From the NCBI GenBank assembly GCA_029448655.1, contig JACCLO010000005.1:2108001-2172000 (forward strand): a stretch of DNA of 64,000 bases, in the 5' to 3' direction. Source of the DNA: Wolfiporia cocos. Taxonomy: Eukaryota > Basidiomycota > Agaricomycetes > Polyporales > Phaeolaceae. Made by a program: the position numbers and the translations under genes. This document shows, piece by piece, positions 43,731 to 55,757 of the stretch. Positions within the stretch are counted from its first letter, which is position 1. Every line of letters starts with the position of its first letter. The notes below the pieces were generated by a model. The model saw nothing but the letters and a program-made list of their open reading frames with translations, did not search any database and was not told the origin of the DNA.

Positions 43731-45930
43731 ATGGACTCTAAAGTTCACGACTATCTCATCAAGCAGCTCTCGATCGCTCGGGACGTGGTATGTTCTCTGC
43801 ATCACATCGGCGATAGTATGAGCTGAAGAACGTAGGTCACCTACCGCTCCCTCAGTCGCGAGTTCAACATCCATGTCAATGCCGCCAAGACGTACGTTGC
43901 TACTTGATTCGGCCATGATCAAGCCAGATACCTAACTGATCTCCACAGGTATCTGGCCACATACCACAGCAACTCGACAGACGCGCCAGACCGGCCCTAT
44001 GCGACGTACTGGGTCTCGGGCGAACCTCTGCCTGTGCGAAGGAAGTCTAGAGGGCCCGAACAGGACGCGACGGATATGGATTCGGCTAGCAAGACGGCAC
44101 ACGATGACGAGCGACACGGGGAAACTGTGCCCGCTACGAAGATGCTACTTGTGGGGGAGAAGGACCTGGAGAGTGAGTGATCGCCTGCTTGGAAGGCGAG
44201 GACGCGATTTCACGACCCCGCCGACACAGGTGCGAGGAAGAAGTTTGCTCGGATCTTCTCCGAGCATGTTTATAGCCTATCACCGGCATCACTGAATGTG
44301 CGTAGCGTAACTCGTTTCCGATCCCATCTTTCTAAGCGACACCTAGGACGCCGCGCTGATCTGCGGGCCCACTGAGAAAGTCTATGCAGTCGATGCAAAA
44401 CTCTCCGCAGAGGCGTCAATCCTCCTCGGCCGGATCGTCGGCGCGCATGTCATCGTACGCAATGGCCTCTGTCCTCATTACACGCGCTAAATAGCTTCAT
44501 CAGGCTGGCAAGGCGCCGCAGCCTGTGGCCTCCTCATCCAGAGCGCAGCCTGCCCCTGCTCAGATGCGAAAGGAGGTGGCGCCGATCAAGAGCGCAGACA
44601 TCATCGAGAAGGTAAAGGAGGATACCAGCACGAAGGCGAAGGCAAGGGAGGACAAGCTAGGATTCAAGTCAAAGCCGGCGGGTGGGCTAGATTGGAGCAA
44701 AGCGAGGCCGAAGAAGAAAGAGGAGCAAGCGGCCAGTGGCGAAGCGAAGAAGCTAACACTCGCCGCCGAGGCCAAGAAATCGTCTCGGTCGAGTACGCCA
44801 GAGACAGCCAAGGTGAGGCTTTTGCGCAGCCATTTGGGACGCACGTTAATGTTTGTTGGCAGAGAGGTACGAAGCGCAAATCTCCCCTCGTGTCTTCAGA
44901 TTACGAGGGAGAGGATCAGCCCACGCGCAAGCGCAGCCCGCCTGTGAAGACAGAGGACGATGATTCGCCTATATCAAAGCCCGTCGTCATCGTCAGTGCC
45001 TAGATCCTTTAACCAAATTGTCTTACTGACTTTCAGTTGAAACAGAAGAAGCTCACTGGGCGAAAGCCAGCCGTCCAACTGTCCTCTGACTCAGAAGACG
45101 ACGAACCCTTCAAGCCCGCCTATGCCGCAGCGAAGAGTGCATCCAAGAAGAAGAACGTTATGTTATCATCGGACGACGATGAGGAGGTGGTGGTGAGACC
45201 ACGGACGACAGGCCGTACGCTGAAAATGCGGGGCAAAGCCGCGGAGAAAGCACCAGCGTACAGGCCTTCTACGGAGGCGGAGAAGAGCCTAAGAGCGATG
45301 ATGGACATCGACGATGGTAAGTCTGGAACCACACACGGTGATCGCTAGATTGACCACGGTGTAGATGAGGTCATTAAAGCATCGCGAAGTGAACCCGAGT
45401 CGGTAGCGGGAACCCCACCAGAGACTGAGGATGCTCAGAGCTCGCCCCAGACCGAAATTGTGGAAGACTCGGAGCCTGAGCGTATCAAGGCGAAGTCACG
45501 GAAGAAGAAGGAGAAAAAGGTCGTCCCCGTGGGCAAGAATGGGCTTAAGAAAAAGAGGATCATGAAAAGCAGGACCAAGGTCGATGACAAGGGGTATATG
45601 GGTACGTAGACGACTCGCTGGGTATTAGACATTCATGCTCAACCGTTTATCCCTACGCTAGTGACGGAAGACTATTCATCGTACGAATCCGTAGATGAAG
45701 AAGAGGCGGAGGAACTGCCCGCAAAGGCGAAGGCGCAAAAATCTGCCAAGTCAAAAAAGACAGCCGACTCGTCAGAGAAGAAGCTAAAACTGAAACCCGC
45801 TGCTCTCAAGCCTGAGCGTTCAGCGAGCAAGCCGTTCGGTGACTCGTCAGGATCAAAAAGTCTCAAGCCCTCAGGATCTGCGAGATCCAATGGACAGGGG
45901 AGCCTGATGAACTTCTTCGGGAAGAAGTGA
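43731..45930 (+). CDS. POL32: DNA polymerase delta subunit 3 (Pol32/Cdc27)
   Basis: ATG 43731 gives MDSKVHDYLIKQLSIARDVV, then TYRSLSREFNIHVNAAK and YLATYHSNS, the winged-helix N-terminal domain that binds the polymerase B-subunit. Small exons follow with ARKKFARIFSEHVYSLSPAS and DAALICGPTEKVYAVDAKLS. The rest is long, charged and disordered, rich in Lys, Glu and Ser with SSDSEDDEPF-type acidic clusters likely to be phosphorylated. The very C-terminus is SLMNFFGKK preceded by Gln, giving a PCNA-interacting PIP box (Q-x-x-L-x-x-F-F). The protein is the third subunit of Pol delta, which replicates the lagging strand, and supports translesion and break-induced replication. Stop is TGA 45928-45930. 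About eight short introns are present. It converges on Kap120. Confidence 0.92.
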
Positions 45931-46107
45931 TATGATTCGCGGTTCGCCCGCATATAATGTAGTACTACAAGTCGTGTTGGCTAATGTAACAATATGTACG
46001 GATGAAATGTGCCCGTTCCGCCGATTGCGCGCAAAGCAGATATCAATACTAGATTGAACGGACAAATCATGAAATGCAGTCTACTCAGGCAAGATCTCTA
46101 CGCGAGT

Positions 46108-49100
46108 CTAGATACGTTTCGTTGTCAGCTCATCTTGGATTTGTTTGATCACAAGAGGGTCAGCTTTGGCAAGGTAGAGTGACTGAAGGTTAGCGGGTCC
46201 GCCGACTGCCACCTCCGCCTCTTGTAGCCGGACGGCAATGTATTCAGTGAGTTGTGTAGTGCGCACAGGGTCATTTTCGAACAGCTGAGAGTAATGATCA
46301 GTCTCCAGACATCAGATCAATAGCATCAGCCTCACCGCTCTGCGGCGATTGTACTCAAGGGTACCTTCTGTCCCCTGGTAGAAGGAATCGGTTGGCTGCT
46401 CCCAATACAACTTCAGCGACAGTCCGCTGCGGGATATCTCAGCATTCCATTGACGCTTCTAGTCCACATTGTCAACGTACCCAGATTCGTCAGCGGTCTG
46501 TGCTTCCTTCATCTCACTGAATACATCGAGCCACATGTTGCAAACTTCGCTCGACAGTCGCTCCATGACCTCTGGTCGGCCCGTGGCAATCAGGTTTGCG
46601 ATCCCCATAGCGGTGAGTTTACGCAGCCGTGGCTCAGACATGTTGTCAAACTACGTTGCGTTTCAATCAGCTTATTCACAAACATAGAGTTGGCAGCACA
46701 TACCCTCGTCCACCATTGATCTAAGACGCCTTCATACAGCACCTTCTCCTGCGTATTCTGCGCCATTGCTGTCGCCGACATAAGCTGCAGGAACATGCGG
46801 TTGTCCGCAATTGCAATCCGTGCCAGTACATAGACGCACTCTGTCAAGATGAAAGTTGTCGCCTACTCTGAACGTCAGATTAAGGATTGGTATGCGATGA
46901 TGATCCTGAACCTTGTCATCCACCAGCGTTTGCACCAACCACACAAACAGCCCAGAGTCATGCAACGGACCTCCCCATAGTTGTGGCGGCGCGACCTGGA
47001 AGAGCAGTGCCAAGCTTGTCGCCAGGTTTTGTACATTTATGCCCAGAGCCTGGCGCACTGCCTGTCCGTATGCCCTGAATAGATCTGTCGCATGAAGCTA
47101 CCAGGTATTAGTATGAACGTATGAGGTAGCTTGAATGCAAACGCACCTGGAGTACCCGTGCAGGATCGAGGAGATAGTACGATTCGACGATGTGGGTTAT
47201 CTGTCCCAATAGATCGAGATTCTCAGACAGAAGAGAAACAACGAGTGGGAATAGATCGATCAATCCAGGGCCACCGTTCAGACCCTCAACAGTCACTGTG
47301 TTGCGAAGTGCGCCTAGCCATAGGTTGAGGGCATCTTGATCCAGCTGCACTGATGCCTGGCAACTTGAAGGTTCAACAAGCGCACAATTGTGTTTGGTAA
47401 GTGCCCACCCACCCCTGGAGAGAGGCCGTCTTGGACCAACGGGACAACGAGGCTGGCCAAGGAGACGGAATGCTCTTTTGATGACTGTAGGATATTTATC
47501 AGTGCAATGGACATGGACATCAACTGTAAATGATGAACCACTCACCCGCACCAATACTGTGACCGTTTCGAGCAAGGAACTCTTGAACAACCAATCTGTA
47601 CCAGCCGCAGTCCCTAAGAGCTCGTTAGCAACACGTCTACACTATGATAATGGCGACCAACATAGCTGAGGGATTGGCTCAGCAATGCTTTGTACCAGTG
47701 GAACAATCTATTAGTCACCGAAAGTCAGACTTGGCTCATTATGTACAATGACCACACTCACGCGTGTCCCCGACTGTTCAATGACCGTGTTCAGACTCAA
47801 GGCAATCCGGCGCTTGCTCTCCAACGTTTCCGCTTCCGCCATCAATCGCACCAGCTCATTGACAACACCAGGCATATACGGCGCAAAGACATCAGCGTCG
47901 AATTGCAAACTCTACCAAGAAACGCTGATTAGCGCTCGCATGTGGCACACACTGAGAGAACATCCCCTACGTCAACGCAGTCCTTGACGGCTAACGCAGC
48001 AGTCAGCCGGACGACTTCATCTGAGCCTGGACCCCGATCCTGCAAGAGGTATAGCAGTACCTGCCATATCCTTGCGTCGTTTGCAGGGTAGCTCATATCT
48101 GAGATCCACTTGCCCACGATCCATGCGATTCGGCGCTTTAGGATTGGGTAGCTTTGAATCAGGCGCGTCAGCCTGTAATGTCGATGCCAAAATATGGTGA
48201 TTGTAAAGTATACCTAGGGCTAGTCTCCTGGGCCTCGGCGATCAACGTGTGCTCGAGCCATTGCCCGAAAGGGATCACGTCTTTCATCTTGGAGGCACAG
48301 CGGCCGACGGCACAATAGAGAGCTTCTCTTTGTATTACCTCCGCGAGGTCTGTCGGGTGTTGAGCTGTGTCGGGTGATGTGTAGTGTCAGCACAGCAAGA
48401 ATAACAGTCAATAACCACCACACATACAAACGAGTTGCTTGAATGTGGTCTCCAGCAGCGGTATAACGAACGTCTGGTAGTTGTTTGCGAGTGTGATGAG
48501 GACGCGCTCTGCGCACGGCTGCAAATCGCAGGTGAAGTCAATTCTACACCATGTTATGCCGGCTCCACATTTCAAAGCCAAAATATTGCTGTACGCACGC
48601 GGATCTCGAATACCCACTGCTCATTGTCCTGCTCCTCGACGTTGACCCACCCCTCCGGGTCTGCCATCCACTCCTCAAGATCTGCAGGGTTCAAGGGGAT
48701 GAACCGCGTCACGAGCAAGCGCACTGCGTTCTCGACGAAGTCTTTCGAGAGCACTAGTATGCGAATATTATCAGTATCGCCACGACCACCGTGCACACTT
48801 TGTCGCATCCTGTGTACGTGCCTAATGTGTTCTCCGTGCCATCTCTCCTCACCGGCGCCCATTGCGCGAGGCTGTCCTTAAACAACGTCATCGCCTGTAC
48901 TAGGAAGCGCACTGGGAATACCGCCGTCGACGTGTCTTCATACCAAGTACATCATGAGTCACCGCTCGCTTTTCGTGCCACAACGTCGAAACGCACCGGC
49001 GATGGCCTCGGCAGGCATCTCGGATGCCTGCACGACCTTATTCCAGTAGTACAATACGAGTTCGCTGCAGAGCGGTAGCTTGACGAACTTGGTGACAGAG

Positions 49101-50325
49101 AGGTGCTGTACGCGCCGGAAGAATTTGCCGAACAGGCGCACATGCCGAGTGAGCATGTCCAGCGTGCGCTGGCCGACAGCGTCGAGCGTTGCCAGCTGCT
49201 GCTGAAGTGCAAGTACGAGGTTGATGCGCAGCTCGGAGAGGGACTGCAGTTGCCCGACGGATGCTTGGAAGAGCTGGTGGACCTATAGCGTGTAGTGAGA
49301 CAGAGTGAGCAGAAGGTGGCGGGTGGAGGCTTACCCAAGGTGCGAGGTGCTCGAAATTGTTGCTGACATTGCGATTCCACGTCCACTCGGCAATCTTGAC
49401 TATGCACTTAAAGACGAGGTGCGCCAGCAGGAGGTCCTCCGCGGTGCGAGAGAGGGAGATCGTATCAGGCGTGATGGACGAGGAGAAGGAGGCGGTGATG
49501 CGTGAGTAATGCGTCTGTAGGACCATGTGGATTTGCTCGGCGAGCTTGAGATCAAACTGTAAGACATTTCGTACGGCGCATTATGCGAATGGGAAGCGTA
49601 CGATGCCTGTATTTTTGAGCCCGCTGGGAAGCTTAACGCTGACAAGCTCCTTGATGACGGCATTCAGCACTTGCAGGCTGCGACGCAGGGCGAGCCCTGA
49701 GTCTGGGGTAGGTGTCGCATAATGCATGTCTATACCCGTGTTGATGATGCTTAGCAACTGTGGCAGTAGCTCGGGCCTTTCGGATGATATTTAGCTAGGA
49801 CAGAAGTCCAAAGCATTGATACCCACCAAGCTTGCGGATAGTCGGACCGCGCAATCTTAGCTATGATGACTTCATTGCACTCTGAAATCTGTGGAGGTTA
49901 GCTAGGCGGACCAAGCGATGAATACGTAGAACGCGACCATACCACGTCGTCTCCTTCGTCGAGCAAGCTCAGACATCTCGTTCGAATACGGGCTTTATAA
50001 TCCTCCGGGCTGAATCTGCTCAAAGCTTTGCATCTGCAGCATGGAACTGTTGGACGCAATGCGCTCACTTTCGCGACTTCCAGTGCCCCAAAGCAGCATT
50101 TTTGAACTGAATGATACTTTGCTGGCGTACCGGAAGCGGTAACGTTTTTTGTGCTGCAATCTCATGAAGTGTGTCAAAAACACCTGGGATCTGTATAATT
50201 TCTTTCAGCCTGTTCGCGGACGCCTGCACTTGAGCAGGGTCTTGTGAGGCGGCGGCGCAGATGACATTGTACAGCTCGTCCGGAGAGAACGTCTGCGGCT
50301 GGGGCTGAGTGCGGCCCGGTGCCAT
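46108..50325 (-). CDS. KAP120: Karyopherin, Kap120/importin-11 type
   Basis: ATG 50325 gives MAPGRTQPQPQTFSPDELYN, then VICAAASQDPAQVQASANRL and QKTLPLPVRQQSIIQFKNAA, the importin-beta N-terminal domain with the usual LK-x-x-I and F-K-N motifs. Later exons show HEAT-repeat helices across the whole length, such as EEDLLLAHLVFKCIVKIAEW and YSKDFVENAVRLLV-type blocks. The C-terminus is SLYLAKADPLVIKQIQDELT before TAG 46108-46110. Total length is about 1000 residues spread over many small exons, as expected for Kap120 and importin-11, which carry ribosome-assembly factors and other cargo into the nucleus. The subfamily is favoured by the N-terminus but other importin-beta relatives are possible. 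It is divergent from SLX4. Confidence 0.8.
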
Positions 50326-50505
50326 GACTGTCGTATACAGGATTACGCGTAGATAGAAACAAAACAAGAAGTACGGGGACAATGTCAGTGTGATTGTAAG
50401 TGGCAAGTTGAAGCGCGACGCAGGAAGACGCGTGCCACACCATGCGTTCGACGCGTCTTGCTCTCGACCCCGACGCGACTGACAGACGCGCCTTGATCAC
50501 GCTAT
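50326..50505. promoter_or_regulatory. KAP120/SLX4 bidirectional promoter with MluI cell-cycle boxes
   Basis: The 180-bp spacer has perfect ACGCGT at 50428-50433 and 50451-50456 and near matches ACGCGA (50473) and ACGCGC (50486), all within 80 bp of the SLX4 ATG. The cluster suggests G1/S control by MBF, as for the Pol32 gene in this window. Confidence 0.6.
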
Positions 50506-52914
50506 ATGTACACTTTCAGCCGCAAATTTACTGTCATCCGCACAATGCCTCCAACACTCGCTACTTTGGCTCAGACCCGCCGCTATGCTATACAGACATT
50601 GGAAGTCATTTCTGATTCCGAGCCAGAAAGAGAAGAACGCAGGCAACGAGCAAGGCAGTACAAGAAGAAGATCCACAGTGTACACCCTCCGTCATCATCG
50701 CTTTCATCAAACACGAAGATCATCGAGATTCCAGACAGCGATGATACCAGTCCTAGCGCCAGTCCAGTTGGGAATGCTTCTACAGGAGAAGTCATTGACA
50801 TCACAGGTGCGTGATTAAGCAGGTCCGGATGCATGCTACTCTGTGAGAGCTGACTATGAACGAAGACGGATGCTGCGACTCCGAGATTCCGTCTCAGAAG
50901 CCATCTGCAAAGGACCATGCGACCGGACCCGAGGCAGGCCCCTCAATGCGAGAGGATGCCATAGTTATCAGTTCGAGCGAAGAAATTCTCGATGTCGACG
51001 GTACGCCTATGCTTTCATTTTGCCACCTGTGCGCTCACCTATCCGATCCAAGCCGGCACAAGCGATACTTCCTTGCCCTCCATACACGACTTGCTCAACG
51101 TTAAACAAGCCACCACTTCCCACAGAGCCTTCAAGCCCTCAAGCAAATTATCCACTCGAAAGACGTCTTATCTCCCCAGTGCTCTGCGCGGAGGTCTGAG
51201 CGGGAACGAATCTGACTCCGACTCCGAACGTAACGTGCTGAAGCTTGCCCGTTTTGCGTATGTGAACCCGACCAAACCGTCGCGCCAGTCTTCCCTCGCA
51301 AGCGCAAGCAACTTATCCCGCGTGGGCTCTGTCGTCTCTGTCGCAAGCCACAACGCATCAACCCGCGCGCGCAAGGCCACCCGGGACGTAGCGCACCCGT
51401 ACCCTTTCGCAGCAGAATTCTCCAATGCAGACCTTGCGCGGCTCCGGACGTGCGTCGGCTGTGAGCGAACATGGACGACGCGCAAGACGGGCATCGAGAA
51501 ACTCAAGCACATTAAGACCTGTGCCAGGAAGAAAGCTCTTACTGAAGATACTGTAACATTTCTTATTCGCAAAGAGCTGGAGGCAACGCCGGTCATCGAC
51601 AAGCAAGATGTCCCTGCTCAATCCGAGACACTCCTGGGGGAAGTCGTGCAGGATGGCACAAGGAGGAAAGGCAAGCGCAAGGAGGTCGTTGCAACTGTCA
51701 AGACTATAGCCGAGAACAGAGAGAACATACTCAATAGGGCGCGGACCCTCCTTAATGAGGAATATTCCAGACATCGTATGAAGGATAGCTTGCAGAATGA
51801 GGACGATGATGTCCCACTCCCGCCTCCAACACAAGCTTTTGGTGAGAGTGCGCTAGCGAAGCGGCAGAACGTGAACGGAGTCGGCATTCGACCCATCGTA
51901 TTCCCTCCCCCTACACAGGCCTTCGTTCCTAGCAAGCTAGCGATGGCATATGGCGCTACAGACGGTCTGAAGCGTGCGTCGCCGTCCCCGGGTCCAAGCC
52001 ACACAGTATGCTCAGCAACGTTGCTTGCGTTGGATCGGATTGATGACGTACAGGCGAATTGCAGCACAAACGACGCCGATCGGACCCCTCCTACCAGACA
52101 CCGTGACGGTAGCGAATGTCCCTCATCGTATAACAGTGGATCACCAAGGGAAGACGGCGGATTTCCGAGAACACGGTCGCCGGACGTGTGGGACGGAGAG
52201 CAGAACCGGGCGGGGGATGTACACGGACAATATTTCGATTTTGATCTTGATCAAGAGAACTGGAACAACGATGATGCCTTCTTACATTTCGAGCCTAATG
52301 TTGACGCTGCCTTGAGAGGATCAAATAGCGATACCAGCTTGTCTGCAGTCAGTCCCTTGAACTCTCCAAAACGGAAGCGCGGGCAGAAACGAGCACCGAA
52401 AACAGCAAGTGTGAAAGCTGCAGATAAGAAGGGATTCACGCAAGGAGAGGCCAAGGCTGCTACTTCATCACCAACGCAGCCTAGCACGTCGGCGAAGAGC
52501 AAGAGCAAAAGGAAAGCGACTAGGCGCGCAGAGTCGCCCCCGGAGGGTTGGGTCTCTGACGTCGAGTTTGACAATACGCTAAGAGAAGCTGTGTTGCGGG
52601 ACCGCGAATTGTATCTGCGCGTCCTTCGCTATGAGGTAGGTTTACTTTGCTTCAGGCAGAAGAATCAGTGGCGTTCGAACTGATTTTGGATGGGTGCAGC
52701 CCGTGCATCTCGAAGTCTTCCTACAACTGGCCACAGAGGTGGGATTGGATCGAGGACGCAGACGAAATCTCATGATCGTCAAAGTACGCCAGTTCCTTGA
52801 CAAACATGTGGGTACCGTTGTGGATCTCCTCCGTCTGCAAAGAAAAGCTCATGTGTTATTCAGGCAATTCACTTCTTCGGCGCAGTCGAACGCACACGTC
52901 GAGTAAGAAAATAG
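50506..52914 (+). CDS. SLX4: Structure-specific endonuclease scaffold subunit SLX4
   Basis: The frame opens at ATG 50506 (MYTFSRKFTVIRT) with an in-frame second ATG at 50545 (MPPTLATLAQTRR). An intron near 51001-51055 leads to a long exon. This holds a zinc-finger-like motif (CVGCERTWTTRKTGIEKLKH, then IKTCARKKAL), the basidiomycete form of the SLX4 UBZ/C2H2-like region, followed by acidic and Ser-rich disorder. The C-terminal Slx1-binding domain is built from DRELYLRVLRYE, PVHLEVFLQLATEVGLDRG, VKVRQFLDKH and AIHFFGAVERTRRVRK before TAG 52912-52914; this helical domain is the most conserved part of SLX4. With Slx1 it cuts branched DNA such as Holliday junctions and flaps. Its promoter carries MluI boxes. 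The upstream start is uncertain. Confidence 0.85.
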
Positions 52915-53072
52915 GTGGGAGCCGCTCATCATGAGGTAGCTGAAACCGATAATATTATATCGCCTGTTGAAGGCTGTGTAGGTCATGTTACACCTTTGAT
53001 TATGTAGCATCCAAACCTCTATATCGCCCGCAGTGTAATACCTCGTCAAGTTTCGAACCCTCAGCAGGCGCC

Positions 53073-55145
53073 CTATAGTGCCACCTCAGACAAGCCCGCC
53101 ACCTCAATCACTCCACCGACAAGGTGCAAGCTACCCGAAACGAGTACATCTACTCTGCCCTCGTTTTGTTTCTGGAGAGCGTGTACGAGCGTGATGGAAT
53201 GTTCTATGGACGGAAGGACGTGAATGTGATCGGCCGGAAAGGTGGGCAGAAGCGAGGACCATGCATTCGCGAGGTCGTGCTGCGTCTGTAGATGCGCGAG
53301 ATCGTCCGTAGGGATCGCGTGGGTGGTCAGGTCTGGCATAAGACATGTGTGAGCGAATTCGCAAGAATTTGTAACGGCACGGACGAACCGCCTTTGAAGC
53401 CACCATCTGAGTATGTCACATTGGTGCAGAAGACGACGTGATCGAAGAACGAACCCGCATCATCATCGCGCCCGTGCAGTTTCAGCTGGGCAGCAATGCG
53501 CGCGAGAGAGATGTCAAGTAGTGCTTTCCCGGAACGGCCATTCGTGCAGTTGAATACCAGCATTCGATTCCGATGGACGCTGTGTGACCGCTTGAATCGT
53601 TTTCCGAGTCATTCCGGTGGAACTACTGATTACTCACGAAGAGTCTATCGGCCGCAGGGCGGTATCGGCGCTCACGAACCACTGCATGCAACAGTCCAGA
53701 CTCTCTTTGGTATGTGCGCCGTCCAAGAACCACGTCAGCTTGTCATGCTTTGGGTCTGCCACAGTTTGGCAGCGACCAGGCCACTTAGTGTTTTGCAATC
53801 CTTGGATGAATGATTCTGGTAGTTCAGCATCGAGCTCCTTGCCTGCTTGCACCCGCAGGAATGTTCTGCTAAGGTGTACGGCAAGATTAGCGTTTTGGTA
53901 TTGGTGGTTTCCCGCTAGGCCTGCATAGCATGTCATTTGTAGGTTAAAATGTGCGACCAGTCTGTAACGCACCCAGCTTGATATTCGGTATCACCGGAGT
54001 CGGAGGGGCTACGATAAACTCGGACGCCTACTTGCGCATGGTAACAATCTCTACTAGACGCAAGATAGTATCCTTACCTTCTTATCGGCCGCCTGTTGAC
54101 GCAGGACTTCCATGCCTTCATCGGGCTGATCGACGGTCAGCGCTGGAACACCTTCCTACCCGCATCCTCTGTGAGTTTGATTTCTGTCAATGACGGGGAA
54201 AGGACTGACTTTATAGATGCCGCCTTTCTGCCACGCGATCTCCTTGAGCGTCTTACCGAGCACAGCTATGTGATCGATGCCGAGAGCGGAGACACCGGCA
54301 ACGATGGGTCTGGGAACGATATTGGTGCTGTCGTATGCCCCGCCTACGCCCACTTCCAGAATTGTTGCATCCACCTTTGGGGCAAGCAGGTGACATAACT
54401 GCCACGATGAACGTCCACATGCTTACCTTGAGGGATAGGAAGGCATGGTAGGCCACGAGAGTTACAAAACGGAAGTATGCAGGCATGAAGGAGGTTTGTG
54501 GATGTGCCCTCTGCGGCGGAATCAACCACTGTAGTCAAGCGCAACCCCGGAGTCACGACAGACCGTGGTATTCTCTTCTAGTCTATCCCATACATCGAAA
54601 AAGAATCTTGCGAACTCTTCCTCCGAGATGGGTGTGCCGTTGATGCGAATGCGCTCTCGGACAGCTACTAGGTGCGGCGATGTGTACAATCCTGTTCTCC
54701 GATGAGCAAGGCAGACATATCGGGACAAGATGACCACGCACCAATCTTCCACTGAGGCATCGCATGGCGCAAAATAGAATCTGTGAAGGCAGAGGTTGAT
54801 CCCTTGCCCTTCGTTCCCGTGATGTGTATCACGTTCAATCGGTTAAGGTCAGAAGTCTGGGAACGGGTCCTTCAGCATGATAGCATCTGGCCGATCGAGT
54901 ACACTTGCGCTGTATCCTATCCTACCCAAGTACTCCACCATCTCAGGTATCGCAAACTCACTCAGCCGCCCTCCTGATGCTCGCACCGCTTCGAGGGTAG
55001 CGGCATTGGACTGCAGAGAATTCAAGCGTTCTATAGCATCCTTGTAGGTCCTGCTCGACATGTTCCTCTTGTTCCCAGATAAATAGACGGAATAAATACG
55101 TGCGAAGTGTCGTGGAGAGATAGTCAAGCAGTCGAATAGCCGCAT
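53073..55145 (-). CDS. MET7: Folylpolyglutamate synthase
   Basis: Two in-frame starts exist. ATG 55145 opens MRLFDCLTISPRHFARIYSV, a basic presequence-like leader, and ATG 55061 opens MSSRTYKDAIERLNSLQSNA, the usual cytosolic start. The ATP-binding loop is NRLNVIHITGTKGKGSTSAF. It is followed by HLVAVRERIRINGTPISEEE, FARFFFDVWDRLEEN, ILEVGVGGAYDSTNIVPRPI, VSALGIDHIAVLGKTLKEIA and WQKGGIYK. The C-terminus is DVLVSGSLHLVGGVIEVAGL before TAG 53073-53075. The enzyme adds glutamates to folates so they are retained and used by one-carbon enzymes. Two starts would allow a mitochondrial and a cytosolic form, as known for FPGS in other eukaryotes. Many short introns are present. Confidence 0.92.
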
Positions 55146-55757
55146 CGGGATGTAAGACCCATGAGATTATCAGTCGAAATTTCAGAGTCAGTGACTCTAG
55201 ACGCCCGATGAATCGGGATCTGAGAGTAAGCGCTCAAACGCGTCTGTGGCTGAGTATTTCGATCGCGTTCTTGATCGCGTAGCTATAGAGCCCCGTCAAG
55301 GTCTGATCGTGAAAACTTCGATTACGGAAAGTGTTCGTCCTCAATACATGCATCTCTGAAGTAAGCGTTAAATCATGAAACATGCATCATCCCATCGCCA
55401 ACAGCGCAAGAGTTCCTACTTCCAATGGTCAGAGTCGTTGCAGTTCCGGGGATATAGTACCTTTGCACAGCTGCCTGTCGGAGTGGTCAACTACTAAGAA
55501 CTGGAAGTTCATGGAGGTTGTAACACGTGCTTCAATACCAATGTGAGTATGTTCGGGACTTCACTGAAGACCATTGGTCACTGTACAGTAAACGCCCATG
55601 GGGAGCGATTTGCGCGAGTCGCAATTCTCCTCCTCGCCATTGAATCAGATCAGATTTCCGGTGCCGCAGGAATCAGCCGATCAGGCAGTCAAATGCGAAG
55701 GACCCTGCATCATCGGAGTTTTGATAGTATACAATACACTATACAATCAGTATCCCG
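55146..55757. promoter_or_regulatory. Upstream region of the FPGS gene
   Basis: This spacer lies between two minus-strand genes and should hold the FPGS promoter and the 3' end of the transhydrogenase gene. A single ACGCGT occurs at 55238. No gene was recognised. Confidence 0.4.
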
